Below the pieces are notes generated by a model that saw only the letters and a program-made list of their open reading frames with translations, searched no databases and was not told where the DNA came from. Positions 26,285 to 35,383 of a stretch of 64,000 nucleotides of DNA are shown here, in pieces. The translations under genes and the position numbers were made by a program. Within the stretch, counting starts at the first letter, position 1. Each line of letters opens with the position of its first letter. Origin of the DNA: Roseinatronobacter ekhonensis (GTDB taxonomy: Bacteria > Pseudomonadota > Alphaproteobacteria > Rhodobacterales > Rhodobacteraceae); assembly GCF_900499075.1 (NCBI RefSeq), contig NZ_UIHC01000010.1, forward strand, positions 41,807-105,806, given 5' to 3'.

Positions 26285-27309
26285 CCCGTGCGCTGACGAT
26301 CCATAGCGCGACACCCGGTGTCAGCATTCAGGACATGGGGCGCGCGGGCTATCTGGCACAAGGGCTGTCGCGCGGTGGCGCGGCGGATTTGCTGGCGATG
26401 GCAGAGGGCGCGGCGCTTCTGGGACAGCCCGACACTTGCGCAGCGCTGGAACTGGCGGGCGGTGCCGTGGCGCTGTCTGCATCCGATGATATGCGCATCG
26501 CGCTTACCGGCGCCGACATGCGGGCCACGTTGGATGGGGCGCCGCTGGTCTGGGGCGCAAGCCATGCCTTGCCTGCTGGCGCGCGGCTGGACATCAGCCC
26601 CCTGCGCGGCGGGTTCGGGACGCTGCATCTCGCGGGCGGGTTGGTGCCGACTGTCACTATGGGCGCGCGCAGTGCTCATCTGGCCGCCGGTTTGGGCCGT
26701 GCGGTGCAGGCGAGCGACGTGATCCCGGTCGGTGCCGACACGGGCCACCGCACAGGGCTGCGCCTGCCGGAAAACCCGCTGGACACCACGTTGCGCCTTG
26801 TGCCCAGTTTGCAGACCCGTCTTTTCGGGACGGATACGCTCGACCGGCTGGAGCACACTGCGTTTACCAAGGACGCGCGCGGCAACCGCATGGGGCAGCG
26901 GCTGGTGCCCGATGGCGACGGCTTCGCCACCGCCGAGGGGCTGAGCATACTGTCCGAAACCATCGTGCCCGGCGATGTGCAGATCACCGGCGACGGCATG
27001 CCCTATGTGCTGTTGTCGGAATGTCAGACAACCGGCGGCTACCCGCGGATTGGCACCGTGCTGCCCTGCGACCTGCCCAAGCTGCTGCGCGCGGGGCCGG
27101 GCACCGCGTTCACCATGCGGTTCGTCCCGTTGGAAGACGGGGTCGCGCTGGAACGTGCAGAGGCCACGCGCCGCGCCAGTCTGTCGCGGCTGTTGCAACC
27201 GCTTCTGCGCGACCCGCGCGAGATACCCGACCTGCTGCGCTATCAGCTTGTCAGCGGTGTGACCGCGGGCGATGATCTCGACCAAAGACCACAACGGGGG
27301 GCGGCGTGA
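26281..27309 (+). CDS. pxpC: 5-oxoprolinase subunit C (KipA/AHS2 family)
   Basis: 342-residue biotin-dependent-carboxylase-like domain subunit. Family landmarks are TPGVSIQDMGRAGYLAQGLSRGG-like N-terminal sequence, ALELAGGA, and EGLSILSETIVPGDVQITGDG near residues 217-237, followed by the SECQTTGGYPRIG segment. It acts with PxpB and PxpA to open 5-oxoproline to glutamate using ATP. It overlaps both neighbours by 4 bases, consistent with tight translational coupling of the complex. Confidence 0.9.
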   Translation: MTRALTIHSATPGVSIQDMGRAGYLAQGLSRGGAADLLAMAEGAALLGQPDTCAALELAGGAVALSASDDMRIALTGADMRATLDGAPLVWGASHALPAGARLDISPLRGGFGTLHLAGGLVPTVTMGARSAHLAAGLGRAVQASDVIPVGADTGHRTGLRLPENPLDTTLRLVPSLQTRLFGTDTLDRLEHTAFTKDARGNRMGQRLVPDGDGFATAEGLSILSETIVPGDVQITGDGMPYVLLSECQTTGGYPRIGTVLPCDLPKLLRAGPGTAFTMRFVPLEDGVALERAEATRRASLSRLLQPLLRDPREIPDLLRYQLVSGVTAGDDLDQRPQRGAA

Positions 27310-28076
27310 TGCGTGTCGATCTGAATGCCGATATGGGCGAAAGTTTCGGGCCATGGCCAATGGGCGCGGATCGCGCGCTGCTCGACATCATCACCTCGGC
27401 CAATATCGCCTGCGGGTTTCATGCGGGCGACCCCGATGTGATGGCGGGCGCAATGGCCCTTGCGGTCAAAAACGGCGTGGGCATTGGCGCGCATCCCGGC
27501 TTTCGCGACTTGCAGGGGTTCGGACGGCGCAAGATGGACATCTCCCATGCCGAGGCGCGCAACCTTGTCGCCTATCAACTTGGCGCGGCGCAGGCGATGG
27601 CGCGCGCGGCGGGCGGGCAGGTGCGACACCTGAAATTGCATGGCGCGCTGGCCAATATGGCCTCTGCCGACGAGGGGCTTGCCGCTGCCTGCTATCAAGG
27701 TGCGCTGGCGGTGGACCCCGACATCATCCTGATGGTCATTTCCGGCACCGCACAGGACCGCGCCGCGCGCGCGCTGAATGCGCGCATCGCGTGCGAAATC
27801 TTCGCCGACCGCGCCTATACCGAAGACGGGCTGTTGATGGACCGCCGCCAGCCCGGCGCGGTATTGCATGACCCCGACACGATTGCCGCGCGTATCCTTG
27901 CCATGGTGCAGGCGGGCGCGATCATCACCGCGCAAGGGACGCATCTGCCCGCGCGGATTGACACGATCTGCCTGCATGGTGACGGGCCGGAAGCGGTGGG
28001 CATAGCGCGCGCGCTGCGTGCAACACTGGAGGGCGCTGGCGTGCAGCTTGCCCAATTCGAGGGCACCCGCGCGTAG
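27306..28076 (+). CDS. pxpA: 5-oxoprolinase subunit A (LamB/YcsF family)
   Basis: 256-residue LamB/YcsF protein. The start MMRVDLNADMGESFG and NIACGFHAGDP are diagnostic, with HPGFRDLQGFGRR and LKLHGAL further along; these His/Asp residues suit a polysaccharide-deacetylase-like metal site. Start is GTG 27306 overlapping the pxpC stop, or the ATG next to it. The stop codon abuts the stop of convergent rmuC with no spacer. Confidence 0.92.
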   Translation: MMRVDLNADMGESFGPWPMGADRALLDIITSANIACGFHAGDPDVMAGAMALAVKNGVGIGAHPGFRDLQGFGRRKMDISHAEARNLVAYQLGAAQAMARAAGGQVRHLKLHGALANMASADEGLAAACYQGALAVDPDIILMVISGTAQDRAARALNARIACEIFADRAYTEDGLLMDRRQPGAVLHDPDTIAARILAMVQAGAIITAQGTHLPARIDTICLHGDGPEAVGIARALRATLEGAGVQLAQFEGTRA

Positions 28077-29138
28077 CTATCCGTCTTGGGCGAAATCGAA
28101 ACTGTCCAGCCGCGCGCCACGCCGCGTGATCTTGTCGGCGGAAATGCGGATATCGCCCAGATCGCCCTGCACCTGCTGGAAATGCTGCTCCAGCTTGCCA
28201 ACGCGCGTGCCCAGCCGGTCTGCATCTGCCGCCATCAGCGCGATCTCGCGGCGCACCGCCTGCGCTTCGGCCCGCAACCGCGTGTCTTTCAGCGCCGCCC
28301 GCAGGGTCATCAGCGTGGCCATCAGCGTGGTGGGCGACACGATCCAGACACGCGTGGCAAACCCCTCACGCACAAGCTCGGGCAGGCTCGCATGCAACTC
28401 CGCATAGACCGCTTCCGAGGGGATGAACATCAGCGCGCCCTCGGTGGTTTCACCGGGCAGGATATAGCGGTCTGCGATCGCGCGGATATGCGCCCGCAAC
28501 GCTTGCGCCAGTGCGCGCCGCGCGGTGGTGCGGGCGGCGTCATCTTCGGCCGCGATCAGCGCGCGATAGGCTTCAAGCGGAAATTTCGCGTCCACCCCGA
28601 TGGGTTCGGCCATGCGGATCAGTGCGTCCACGCGCCGTCCGTTCGACAGCGTCGCTTGCAGGCTGTAGGCGTCGGGCGGCAGCGCGTCAGCGAGCAACGC
28701 CTCTAGCTGCACTTCGCCAAACGCGCCGCGCGCCTGCTTGTTCGACAGGATATCTTGCAACCCCAGCACGTTCGACGACAGCGCCTCTATCTTGGCTTGG
28801 GCCGCGTCGATTACCTGCAACCGCTCGCGCAGCGCCCCGACGCTGGCTGCCGTGCTCTCGGCGGAGCCGGCCAGAGACTGCCCCATATAGCGCCCCAGAT
28901 CGGCCAGCCGCGATTCGACCAGCCCGACCGTTTGCGCCTGCCCTTGGGCCACCTGCGCCAGACCGCCCGAAAGCTGGTTTTGCGTATCGCCCAGATGGGT
29001 CAGCCGCGTGTCGAGTGCCGACAATCGCGCCGACAGATCGCCCATAACCCGCGCAAGCCGCCACAGCACCAGAACCCCGGCCAGCGCCAACCCAAGCACC
29101 CAAGGGTCAACCGGCCATGTTTGCGGGTCAAGCGTCAT
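28077..29138 (-). CDS. rmuC: DNA recombination protein RmuC homolog
   Basis: 353-residue RmuC family protein, thought to limit inversions at short inverted repeats. A single membrane anchor lies at about 13-30, then a long coiled coil (about 35-125). The nuclease-like core contains [23 protein letters not shown] and [11 protein letters not shown], and later [12 protein letters not shown] and SPTTLMATL. Its first 4 bases overlap the end of mutL, so it is co-transcribed with the repair gene upstream. Confidence 0.92.
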   Translation of the reverse strand: MTLDPQTWPVDPWVLGLALAGVLVLWRLARVMGDLSARLSALDTRLTHLGDTQNQLSGGLAQVAQGQAQTVGLVESRLADLGRYMGQSLAGSAESTAASVGALRERLQVIDAAQAKIEALSSNVLGLQDILSNKQARGAFGEVQLEALLADALPPDAYSLQATLSNGRRVDALIRMAEPIGVDAKFPLEAYRALIAAEDDAARTTARRALAQALRAHIRAIADRYILPGETTEGALMFIPSEAVYAELHASLPELVREGFATRVWIVSPTTLMATLMTLRAALKDTRLRAEAQAVRREIALMAADADRLGTRVGKLEQHFQQVQGDLGDIRISADKITRRGARLDSFDFAQDG

Positions 29139-30958
29139 CGCCGCCCGAACAGCTTTTCGATGTCATCCAGCGACAGTTCGACATAGGTGGGTCGCCCGTG
29201 GTTGCACTGGCCCGAATGGGGCGTGGCCTCCATCTCGCGCAGCAGCGCATTCATCTCGTCGGGGCGCATCTGACGGCCCGACCGGACAGACCCGTGGCAG
29301 GCCATGCGCGACAGAACCGCGTCAATCCGCGCCTCTAGCCCGGTAGATGCTCCCTGATCGGCCAGCTCGTCCAGAATATCGCGGACCAGCGCGCGCGCAT
29401 CGGCTGTGCCCAGAATGGCCGGGGTCTCGCGCACCACGACGGCACCGCCGCCAAACGGTTCCACCACCAGCCCAAGCGCGGCGAGCTGGTCTGCAATTTC
29501 CAGTAGGGCAGCTGCGTCGCTGTCGTACAGCTCCACGATCTCTGGGATCAGCAGGGCTTGCGCAGGCACGCCGTTTTCCGCCCGCTGGCGCTTCAGCTTT
29601 TCATACACCAGGCGCTCATGCGCGGCGTGCTGGTCGACAATGACCATGCCGCGCGCGGTTTGTGCGACGATGTAATTCTCATGCAGTTGCGCCCGCGCCG
29701 CGCCCAAAGGCGCGCCCTCGAGGGCAGGGGCGGGCGTATCGGCGCGCGCGGCCACCGTGCCTTGCCAGAGCGCGGCACTTTCGCCCATGCCCTGCGGCGC
29801 CTGCAACTGGTAGGCCGTAGTGCGGGCCCCGCTTGACGGGCGGTCCATCTGGTAGGCGCGCGCCGGTGGGGCAGGCTGGAACGCCCCCAGCATCGCGCCT
29901 GTGTTGGTGCTTGTGGCCCGGTGCCCTGCACCCGCCAACGCGTGGCGCAAGCCGCTGACCACCAGTCCGCGCGCCAGCCCCGGATCGCGAAAGCGCACCT
30001 CCGATTTCGCAGGATGCACGTTCACGTCCACTAATTCGGGCGGGCAGGCGATGAACAGCGCCGCGACCGGATGGCGGTCGCGCGACAACACATCCATATA
30101 GGCCGCGCGCAATGCGCCCAGCAGCATCTTGTCGCGAACGGGGCGGTTGTTGACGAACATATATTGCGCCACCGCCGCGCCCCGCGAATAGGTGGGCAGG
30201 GCGGCAAACCCGCTCAGGCGCAAGCCCTCGCGCTCGGCATCTATGGGCAAGGCGTTTTCGGTAAACTCGCGGCCAAGGATTGCGGCCAGCCGGTCTTCCA
30301 ACGCGTCAAACAACGCGCCTTGGGCGGCGTCCAGCCGCAAAACCGCGCGCGTGTCACCTTGCGAAATATCGCTCAATGTGAAGCTGACATAGGGTTCGGC
30401 CATGGCCAGACGTTTGACAGTATCGGCAATAGCCTGCGATTCGGCGCGGTCGCTGCGCATGAATTTCAGCCGCGCGGGTGTTGCGTGGAACAGATCGCGC
30501 AATTCCACCACGGTGCCGTATTGCGCCGCTTCGGGCCGGACGGGGGCCATGCGCCCGCCATCAACCGTTATCGCCGCACCCTCGCTACCTGCGATCCGGC
30601 TGACAATGCGCAACCGGCCCACCGCACCCAGCGAGGGCAGGGCCTCGCCGCGAAAGCCGAAAGAATGAATGTTCAACAGGTCAGACCCGTCGATTTTACT
30701 GGTCGCATGTCGGGAAAGTGCAAGTGGCAGGTCATCGCCCGCCATGCCGCACCCGTCGTCGCGCACCCGTATCAGGGTCTTGCCGCCGTCTGCATAGGCC
30801 ACGTCAATGCGCGTCGCGCCCGCGTCGAGCGCGTTCTCCACCAGCTCTTTTACCGCAGAGGCGGGGCGTTCCACCACCTCTCCAGCCGCGATGCGATTCA
30901 CCGCAGCTTCGTCAAGTTGCCGGATTTCGGGCCGTATATTGCGGTCGGGCTTGCTCAT
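29135..30958 (-). CDS. mutL: DNA mismatch repair protein MutL
   Basis: 607-residue GHKL ATPase that links mismatch recognition to strand removal. N-terminal motifs are [19 protein letters not shown] (about 21-39), [22 protein letters not shown] and GFRGEALPS. The second subdomain has [12 protein letters not shown]. The C-terminal dimerisation domain contains [12 protein letters not shown] and ends [11 protein letters not shown] and [10 protein letters not shown] do not see the DQHA(x)2E(x)4E endonuclease motif clearly: [13 protein letters not shown] does fit DQHAxxExxxxE, so endonuclease activity is possible. It overlaps rmuC by 4 bases. Confidence 0.96.
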   Translation of the reverse strand: MSKPDRNIRPEIRQLDEAAVNRIAAGEVVERPASAVKELVENALDAGATRIDVAYADGGKTLIRVRDDGCGMAGDDLPLALSRHATSKIDGSDLLNIHSFGFRGEALPSLGAVGRLRIVSRIAGSEGAAITVDGGRMAPVRPEAAQYGTVVELRDLFHATPARLKFMRSDRAESQAIADTVKRLAMAEPYVSFTLSDISQGDTRAVLRLDAAQGALFDALEDRLAAILGREFTENALPIDAEREGLRLSGFAALPTYSRGAAVAQYMFVNNRPVRDKMLLGALRAAYMDVLSRDRHPVAALFIACPPELVDVNVHPAKSEVRFRDPGLARGLVVSGLRHALAGAGHRATSTNTGAMLGAFQPAPPARAYQMDRPSSGARTTAYQLQAPQGMGESAALWQGTVAARADTPAPALEGAPLGAARAQLHENYIVAQTARGMVIVDQHAAHERLVYEKLKRQRAENGVPAQALLIPEIVELYDSDAAALLEIADQLAALGLVVEPFGGGAVVVRETPAILGTADARALVRDILDELADQGASTGLEARIDAVLSRMACHGSVRSGRQMRPDEMNALLREMEATPHSGQCNHGRPTYVELSLDDIEKLFGRR

Positions 30959-30997
30959 GCTACCGGATATAGCATGCCGCGCGAAGTGCTGCCAAGC

Positions 30998-32296
30998 CTA
31001 GTTTAGACCCTCGGGCTGGCCAACAATCACAAATCGCAATGCGTCCGGCTGATACAGCCGCTGGGCCACCGCATTCGCCTGGTCCAATGTCACCGCATCT
31101 ATCAACCCATTGCGCGTGTTGACATAATCTATCCCGAACTCCTGAAACTGCATAGAGGCCATGATGCCCGCAATCGCGCCATTTCCGTCAAACCGCAGCG
31201 GGTAGGCGCCCGTCAGATAGGTCTTGATCCGGTCCAATTCTTCCGCCGTCACGCCGTCCGACGCCAGTTTGTCCCATTCCGCGCGGATCAAATCGACCAC
31301 TTGACCAACATCTGCATTGCTGGCCGACAAGCGCCCCTGATAGCTTTCACCCAGAAAACCAGATGCCAGAAAGCTGCCAACACCGTAGGTCAGGCCACGC
31401 TTTTCACGCAGCTCGCGCATCAAGCGCGTGCCAAAGCGCCCGCCCCCCACGATTTCGTTGACCACGAAAGCGGTCAGAAAATCCGGATCATCGCGCGCAA
31501 TGCCCGCATGCCCGAAGGCGACGACTGATTGCGGACCTTCAAAAGGCACACGGGTTACGCCCGGTTCCGCCGCAAACTCGGCACGGGGGGGCAGGGGCGC
31601 GCCGGTATCGGGCACTCCTTCGAACAGGGTATCAAGCAGCGGCCCGAGCGTCTCGGCATCAACATCGCCCGCCACACCGATATGCACGCGGTCGCGGGCG
31701 ATCGCGCCCTCATGCGCCCGCAACAGCGCGTCGCGGGTCAGCGCCGCAACGCTTTCCGGCGTGCCTTCGGACGGGCGTGCATATGGGTGGCCGGGATAAG
31801 CGGCCTCTGCAAAGGCGCGGCTGGCGATGGTGTTCGGGTCCAGCGCGTCACGGCGCAGGCTTGCCACCATCTGCGCGCGGACGCGCTCGACCGCATCTAC
31901 GTCAAAGCGCGGCTGCGTCAGTGCTGTGTTCAGAAGCGCAATCGCCTCCGGCGCGGTCTCTGTCAGGAATTGCGCCGATACGGTTACGGTGTCGCGACCG
32001 GCGTCAAAACTGAACCGTGCCGCGAGTTCTTCGGCACGAATGGCGAAACCTTGAGCATCCATGTCCGCCGCACCTTCATTCAGCAATGCGGCCATGAGGG
32101 CTGTCGCGCCAAGGCTGTCATCGGGATCGAGCGTCGCGCCGCCCTCAAAGATCAGATCGATGGCAACGAACGGAATCGAGCGTTCCTCGACCAGCCATGC
32201 TTCCAGCCCGCCGGCGCTTTCGACAGGGGTTATATCGACTTCGGCGCGCAGTGGCGAGGCGATCAGCAAAAACAGTGTGAGGATCAGGCGCATCAA
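30998..32296 (-). CDS. M16 family peptidase-like protein lacking the zinc motif
   Basis: 432-residue M16 (pitrilysin-type) protein with an N-terminal signal peptide (about 1-18). At the position of the zinc-binding HxxEH the sequence reads ATALMAALLNEGA, so no zinc site is present; later parts (RELREKRGLTYGVGSFL) are typical of the C-terminal M16 domain. It is therefore likely the non-catalytic partner of the adjacent M16 protein, like the paired subunits of mitochondrial processing peptidase-type enzymes. Its ATG overlaps the stop codon of the catalytic partner by 4 bases. It is probably periplasmic. Confidence 0.9.
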   Translation of the reverse strand: MMRLILTLFLLIASPLRAEVDITPVESAGGLEAWLVEERSIPFVAIDLIFEGGATLDPDDSLGATALMAALLNEGAADMDAQGFAIRAEELAARFSFDAGRDTVTVSAQFLTETAPEAIALLNTALTQPRFDVDAVERVRAQMVASLRRDALDPNTIASRAFAEAAYPGHPYARPSEGTPESVAALTRDALLRAHEGAIARDRVHIGVAGDVDAETLGPLLDTLFEGVPDTGAPLPPRAEFAAEPGVTRVPFEGPQSVVAFGHAGIARDDPDFLTAFVVNEIVGGGRFGTRLMRELREKRGLTYGVGSFLASGFLGESYQGRLSASNADVGQVVDLIRAEWDKLASDGVTAEELDRIKTYLTGAYPLRFDGNGAIAGIMASMQFQEFGIDYVNTRNGLIDAVTLDQANAVAQRLYQPDALRFVIVGQPEGLN

Positions 32297-33630
32297 TTCA
32301 TCGCTTCTTCGGTAGGGCGGGTCAGGTATCCGGTTACGGAGCTGTTGCGGTCCAGCAGCAGGCTGGCGGCGTCAATGACCTGTTCGGGCGTGACGGCGTC
32401 GAGTGCGTCGATCCAGGTTTCGATCTCGTCCACGTCGAGACCAATGGACAAGCCAACACCATACTGTCGCGCGCGCCCCTGCACATTGTCGAGCGCGTAT
32501 ATTTCAGAAGCGCGGATCTGTTGGCGGACGCGTTCGAATTGCTCTGTATCGACACCGTCTTGCACAAATTCAACAATCGCAGCGTCAAGCGCGGCCTCAC
32601 CCTCTTCTAGCGAGATGCCCTCTACAGGCGCAATTCCCAAGCTGAACATGCCGTAATCGCGCGCCATGCCCCGGTAATTGGCCCAAGCCGACAGCGCCAC
32701 GCCCTGTTCAAAATTCAACTTCCGCTCCAGCACGGATGTGGTCGGGCTGCCGCCAAGCAGTGCAGCCAACATTTGCAAAGCAGCAGCGTCTTCGGTGTCG
32801 TGCCGTGTGGGCGCCAGATACATCCGGCTGACATACGGGGTGCCGACACGGGCATCTTCCATCGTTACGCGGCGCTCTGCCAGATGCGGCGGCTCCATCG
32901 CGCGCGCGCGCTCCACCATGTCAGGATTTGCCGGGATTGCACCGTAATGGGTGCGCGCAAGTTCCAGTGCGTCATCCGCGCTGACATCGCCCGCCACAAC
33001 CAGAATAGCGTTGTTGGGCGCATAGTGCTGGCGGTAGAAGGCTTTGGCGTCATCGCCATTCAGCGTTTCCATCTCGTGCCGCCAGCCAATGATTGGCGTG
33101 CCGTAGGGGTGAGATTTGTACAGCGCTGCCAGCATCGCCTCGTTAAACTGACGTCCGACCTGGCTCTCGACGACCTGTCCGCGTTCATTCAGGATCACGT
33201 CCCGTTCGGGGCGCCACTGGTCTTCGGTCAGCGCCAGATCGGTCATGCGATCGGCTTCCATCTGCATCATCAAGCCCAGCCGATCAGCCGCGACACGCTG
33301 GAAGTATCCGGTGTAATCCCATGATGTAAAAGCGTTGTCGCGCCCGCCATTGGCCTCGACCACGGCCGAGAACTCACCGGGTGCCAGATCGTCCGTGCCC
33401 TTGAACATCAGATGTTCCAGAAAATGAGCGATGCCGGATTTGCGCGCGGGTTCATCTGCCGCACCCACACGATACCAGACCATATGCACCACGACGGGCG
33501 CGCGGTTGTCCTCTATGACGACAACCTCCATCCCGTTGTCGAGTGTGCTATGCGACACAGTGTTTGCCAGCGCAGGAAGCGCGGCAACTATTGCGCCAAG
33601 GCTGGCGAGCAGAAGGGGGCGCAAGAACAT
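32293..33630 (-). CDS. M16 family zinc metallopeptidase, catalytic partner
   Basis: 445-residue M16 peptidase with a signal peptide (about 1-23, ending PALA-N). The inverted zinc motif HFLEH is at 69-73, with the third ligand region NEAMLAALYKSHPYG about 75 residues later. GEFSAVVEANGGRDNAFTSWDYT is a family-typical substrate-binding stretch. The start at 33630 was chosen over an ATG at 33660 because GGAG lies 8 bases upstream and the signal peptide then begins properly. It forms a two-gene operon with the zinc-less paralog. Confidence 0.93.
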   Translation of the reverse strand: MFLRPLLLASLGAIVAALPALANTVSHSTLDNGMEVVVIEDNRAPVVVHMVWYRVGAADEPARKSGIAHFLEHLMFKGTDDLAPGEFSAVVEANGGRDNAFTSWDYTGYFQRVAADRLGLMMQMEADRMTDLALTEDQWRPERDVILNERGQVVESQVGRQFNEAMLAALYKSHPYGTPIIGWRHEMETLNGDDAKAFYRQHYAPNNAILVVAGDVSADDALELARTHYGAIPANPDMVERARAMEPPHLAERRVTMEDARVGTPYVSRMYLAPTRHDTEDAAALQMLAALLGGSPTTSVLERKLNFEQGVALSAWANYRGMARDYGMFSLGIAPVEGISLEEGEAALDAAIVEFVQDGVDTEQFERVRQQIRASEIYALDNVQGRARQYGVGLSIGLDVDEIETWIDALDAVTPEQVIDAASLLLDRNSSVTGYLTRPTEEAMN

Positions 33631-33709
33631 ATGGCATACTCCGAAAATCGTTCTGCTCAATAGCTACCGTCTTTGCGCATGGTTTCAACCCTGCCCACGC
33701 AAGCGTGAC

Positions 33710-33729
33710 GGGCCGCACACAGGCGGCCC
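33710..33729 (-). terminator. Hairpin after the DUF4399 gene
   Basis: GGGCCGC (33710-33716) and GCGGCCC (33723-33729) form a perfect 7-bp stem with a 6-base loop, 9 bases past the DUF4399 stop codon. No U-tract follows on the transcript strand. Confidence 0.4.
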
Positions 33730-33738
33730 GAATTTGTG

Positions 33739-34191
33739 CTATTCAACGGTGACGGTAATTGGCTGCGACATTATGGGCGGATCATGCGGAATGTGGAAAT
33801 GATCGCCCATCACCAGCATGAAGGTATGGGTGCCCGCCGGCAGCTCCAGCGTCGCCTCGGTTTGGCCGCCGCCGAAATGGCGATGGCGGTCATCGGACGG
33901 CAAGGATTGGCTGAAATCAACCTCTTCCGGGTCCACATTGATCAGCAAGTGGTGATGGCCCGTGTCGGACGCATCTATGCCCGCAGGGGCAATGCCGATG
34001 CCGCGCGCCCCGAAGCGAAAGGTCATAGGGTTGCTGACTGTCGCGCCATCTGCAGGCGAAATCAGATACACCTCTGCTCCCTCGGGCGCGGGTGTGCGCA
34101 TGGCCATTTGGTCGCCGTGATCATGGTTGTCTGCAAAAGCAGGCAGCGCAAATGCGCTCAAGCTTGCAGTCAGGATTGTCGCTTTCAACAT
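33739..34191 (-). CDS. DUF4399 periplasmic protein
   Basis: 150-residue exported protein: signal peptide about 1-20 cleaving after AFA, then a His-rich stretch (DNHDHGDQ). The single domain contains ADGATVSNPMTFRFGARG, TGHHHLLIN and GTHTFMLVMGDHFHIPHDP, the hallmark His-rich pattern of DUF4399. Many histidines could bind metal, but the function is unknown. A strong GGGAGGAGA precedes the ATG. It interrupts the otherwise compact housekeeping block and has its own promoter and terminator signals. Confidence 0.88.
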   Translation of the reverse strand: MLKATILTASLSAFALPAFADNHDHGDQMAMRTPAPEGAEVYLISPADGATVSNPMTFRFGARGIGIAPAGIDASDTGHHHLLINVDPEEVDFSQSLPSDDRHRHFGGGQTEATLELPAGTHTFMLVMGDHFHIPHDPPIMSQPITVTVE

Positions 34192-34274
34192 GGTATCTCC
34201 TCCCTAACCGGCGAGATGCCGGACACGGAAAGATAGCGCGCCGCTGCGACAAATCGACCCAAAATCGGGCAGGT

Positions 34275-34814
34275 TTATTCGGCTTGCTGACCTTCCGGCG
34301 GCGCGCTGGGCGTTTGCGCACCGGCGCGGCGCCAGCGTTCCAGCTCTGCGTATTTGTCCAGCCACATGCTGTCATACGCGTTCAGATATACGTTGACGGA
34401 AAAAAGACGCTCCAGCAAGCGGCCGTCATTGTCGCGGCGGAATTGTAGATCTTCGGCGGCAAGCTGCTGGCGGATGTCATCATTGCGCCCGAAGCGGCTG
34501 GCGTGGTTGACGATCCCACCATCCGCGCCGCCACCGGCGACCGCGCGTGCAGGGTTGCCGCCCAGCGCACGGGCAACATCGGCGCGCGGCTGCGGGTCCA
34601 CCCGGTTGGTGCCGCCGGGTTTGGGGGCGGGCAGTTCCGTCAGACTGTCGGGCATTTCCAGTGGCTTGGTGGGCACAATGCCGAATTCGTCGGGTTCGCG
34701 TTCCTGAGACGCGGCGTGCATCAGGATGGGTTGGTCCGAATCCGAGCAGGCCCCGAGCGCCAGAACCGCGCAGCCCGCAATCGCGAAGATCCCTTGCCGG
34801 AGTGCCATTTTCAT
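34275..34814 (-). CDS. DUF3035 lipoprotein (BamF-like)
   Basis: 179-residue lipoprotein. The lipobox LGAC puts the lipidated Cys at about 23. The conserved core EPDEFGIVPTKPLEMPDSL matches DUF3035, a family I associate with BamF, an alphaproteobacterial accessory lipoprotein of the outer-membrane BAM complex. The remainder is low-complexity with a helical C-terminus. It sits directly downstream of lspA, the signal peptidase that would process it. Confidence 0.82.
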   Translation of the reverse strand: MKMALRQGIFAIAGCAVLALGACSDSDQPILMHAASQEREPDEFGIVPTKPLEMPDSLTELPAPKPGGTNRVDPQPRADVARALGGNPARAVAGGGADGGIVNHASRFGRNDDIRQQLAAEDLQFRRDNDGRLLERLFSVNVYLNAYDSMWLDKYAELERWRRAGAQTPSAPPEGQQAE

Positions 34815-34881
34815 CCCCTAAACGCCTTTCGTTTCGTATCTCTAGCGCAAAGCGGCGCCCGCGTCACGCCCCTGCGTGGCG

Positions 34882-35373
34882 CTATTTCCCGCCGGCCGGA
34901 CCAGTCTTTTGCCCGTCACGCCCCGACAGCAGAATCAACAGCGCCGCGCCGGCAAAGATAGAAATGTCGGCCACATTAAAAGCATACGGATTTCGGAACC
35001 CGCAACAAGTGATGTTCAGAAAATCCGCCACGGCGCCGAAGCGGATGCGGTCGATGACGTTGCCGATGGCCCCACCGACCAAAAGGCCGGTTGCAAATTG
35101 CATGCCGCGCGGTGCGCCTTCGCGTATCAGCCAATGTATGACAAAGGCGCAGATCCCGACGGCGACGGCGATCAACACCCAGCGCATCCAAGCGGTATCT
35201 GACCCGAACAGCCCGAAATTGATGCCGGTATTCCAGGCCATCACGAAATTCACATACGGGTCCAACACCGGCACGAACAGGCGCTGGTCCAGCGCCAAGG
35301 GGCCAAGCACCCACCATTTACTGGCTTGATCTGCGACCAGAATGACTGCGCCTGTCCCGATGGCTATGCGCAT
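34882..35373 (-). CDS. lspA: Lipoprotein signal peptidase (signal peptidase II)
   Basis: 163-residue inner-membrane aspartyl protease that cleaves prolipoproteins. Four hydrophobic helices are visible. Conserved boxes are NTGINFGLF (about 48-56), GGAIGNVIDRIRFGAVADF with catalytic Asp117, and FNVADISI with catalytic Asp136. The ATG at 35373 follows AAGGAGG; an upstream ATG at 35436 lies inside purH and is rejected. It starts 10 bases after the purH stop codon. Confidence 0.95.
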   Translation of the reverse strand: MRIAIGTGAVILVADQASKWWVLGPLALDQRLFVPVLDPYVNFVMAWNTGINFGLFGSDTAWMRWVLIAVAVGICAFVIHWLIREGAPRGMQFATGLLVGGAIGNVIDRIRFGAVADFLNITCCGFRNPYAFNVADISIFAGAALLILLSGRDGQKTGPAGGK

Positions 35374-35383
35374 CGTGTCCTCC

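Noticed and set aside
25993..27360. 455-codon minus-strand frame
   Set aside because: Antisense to pxpB and pxpC.
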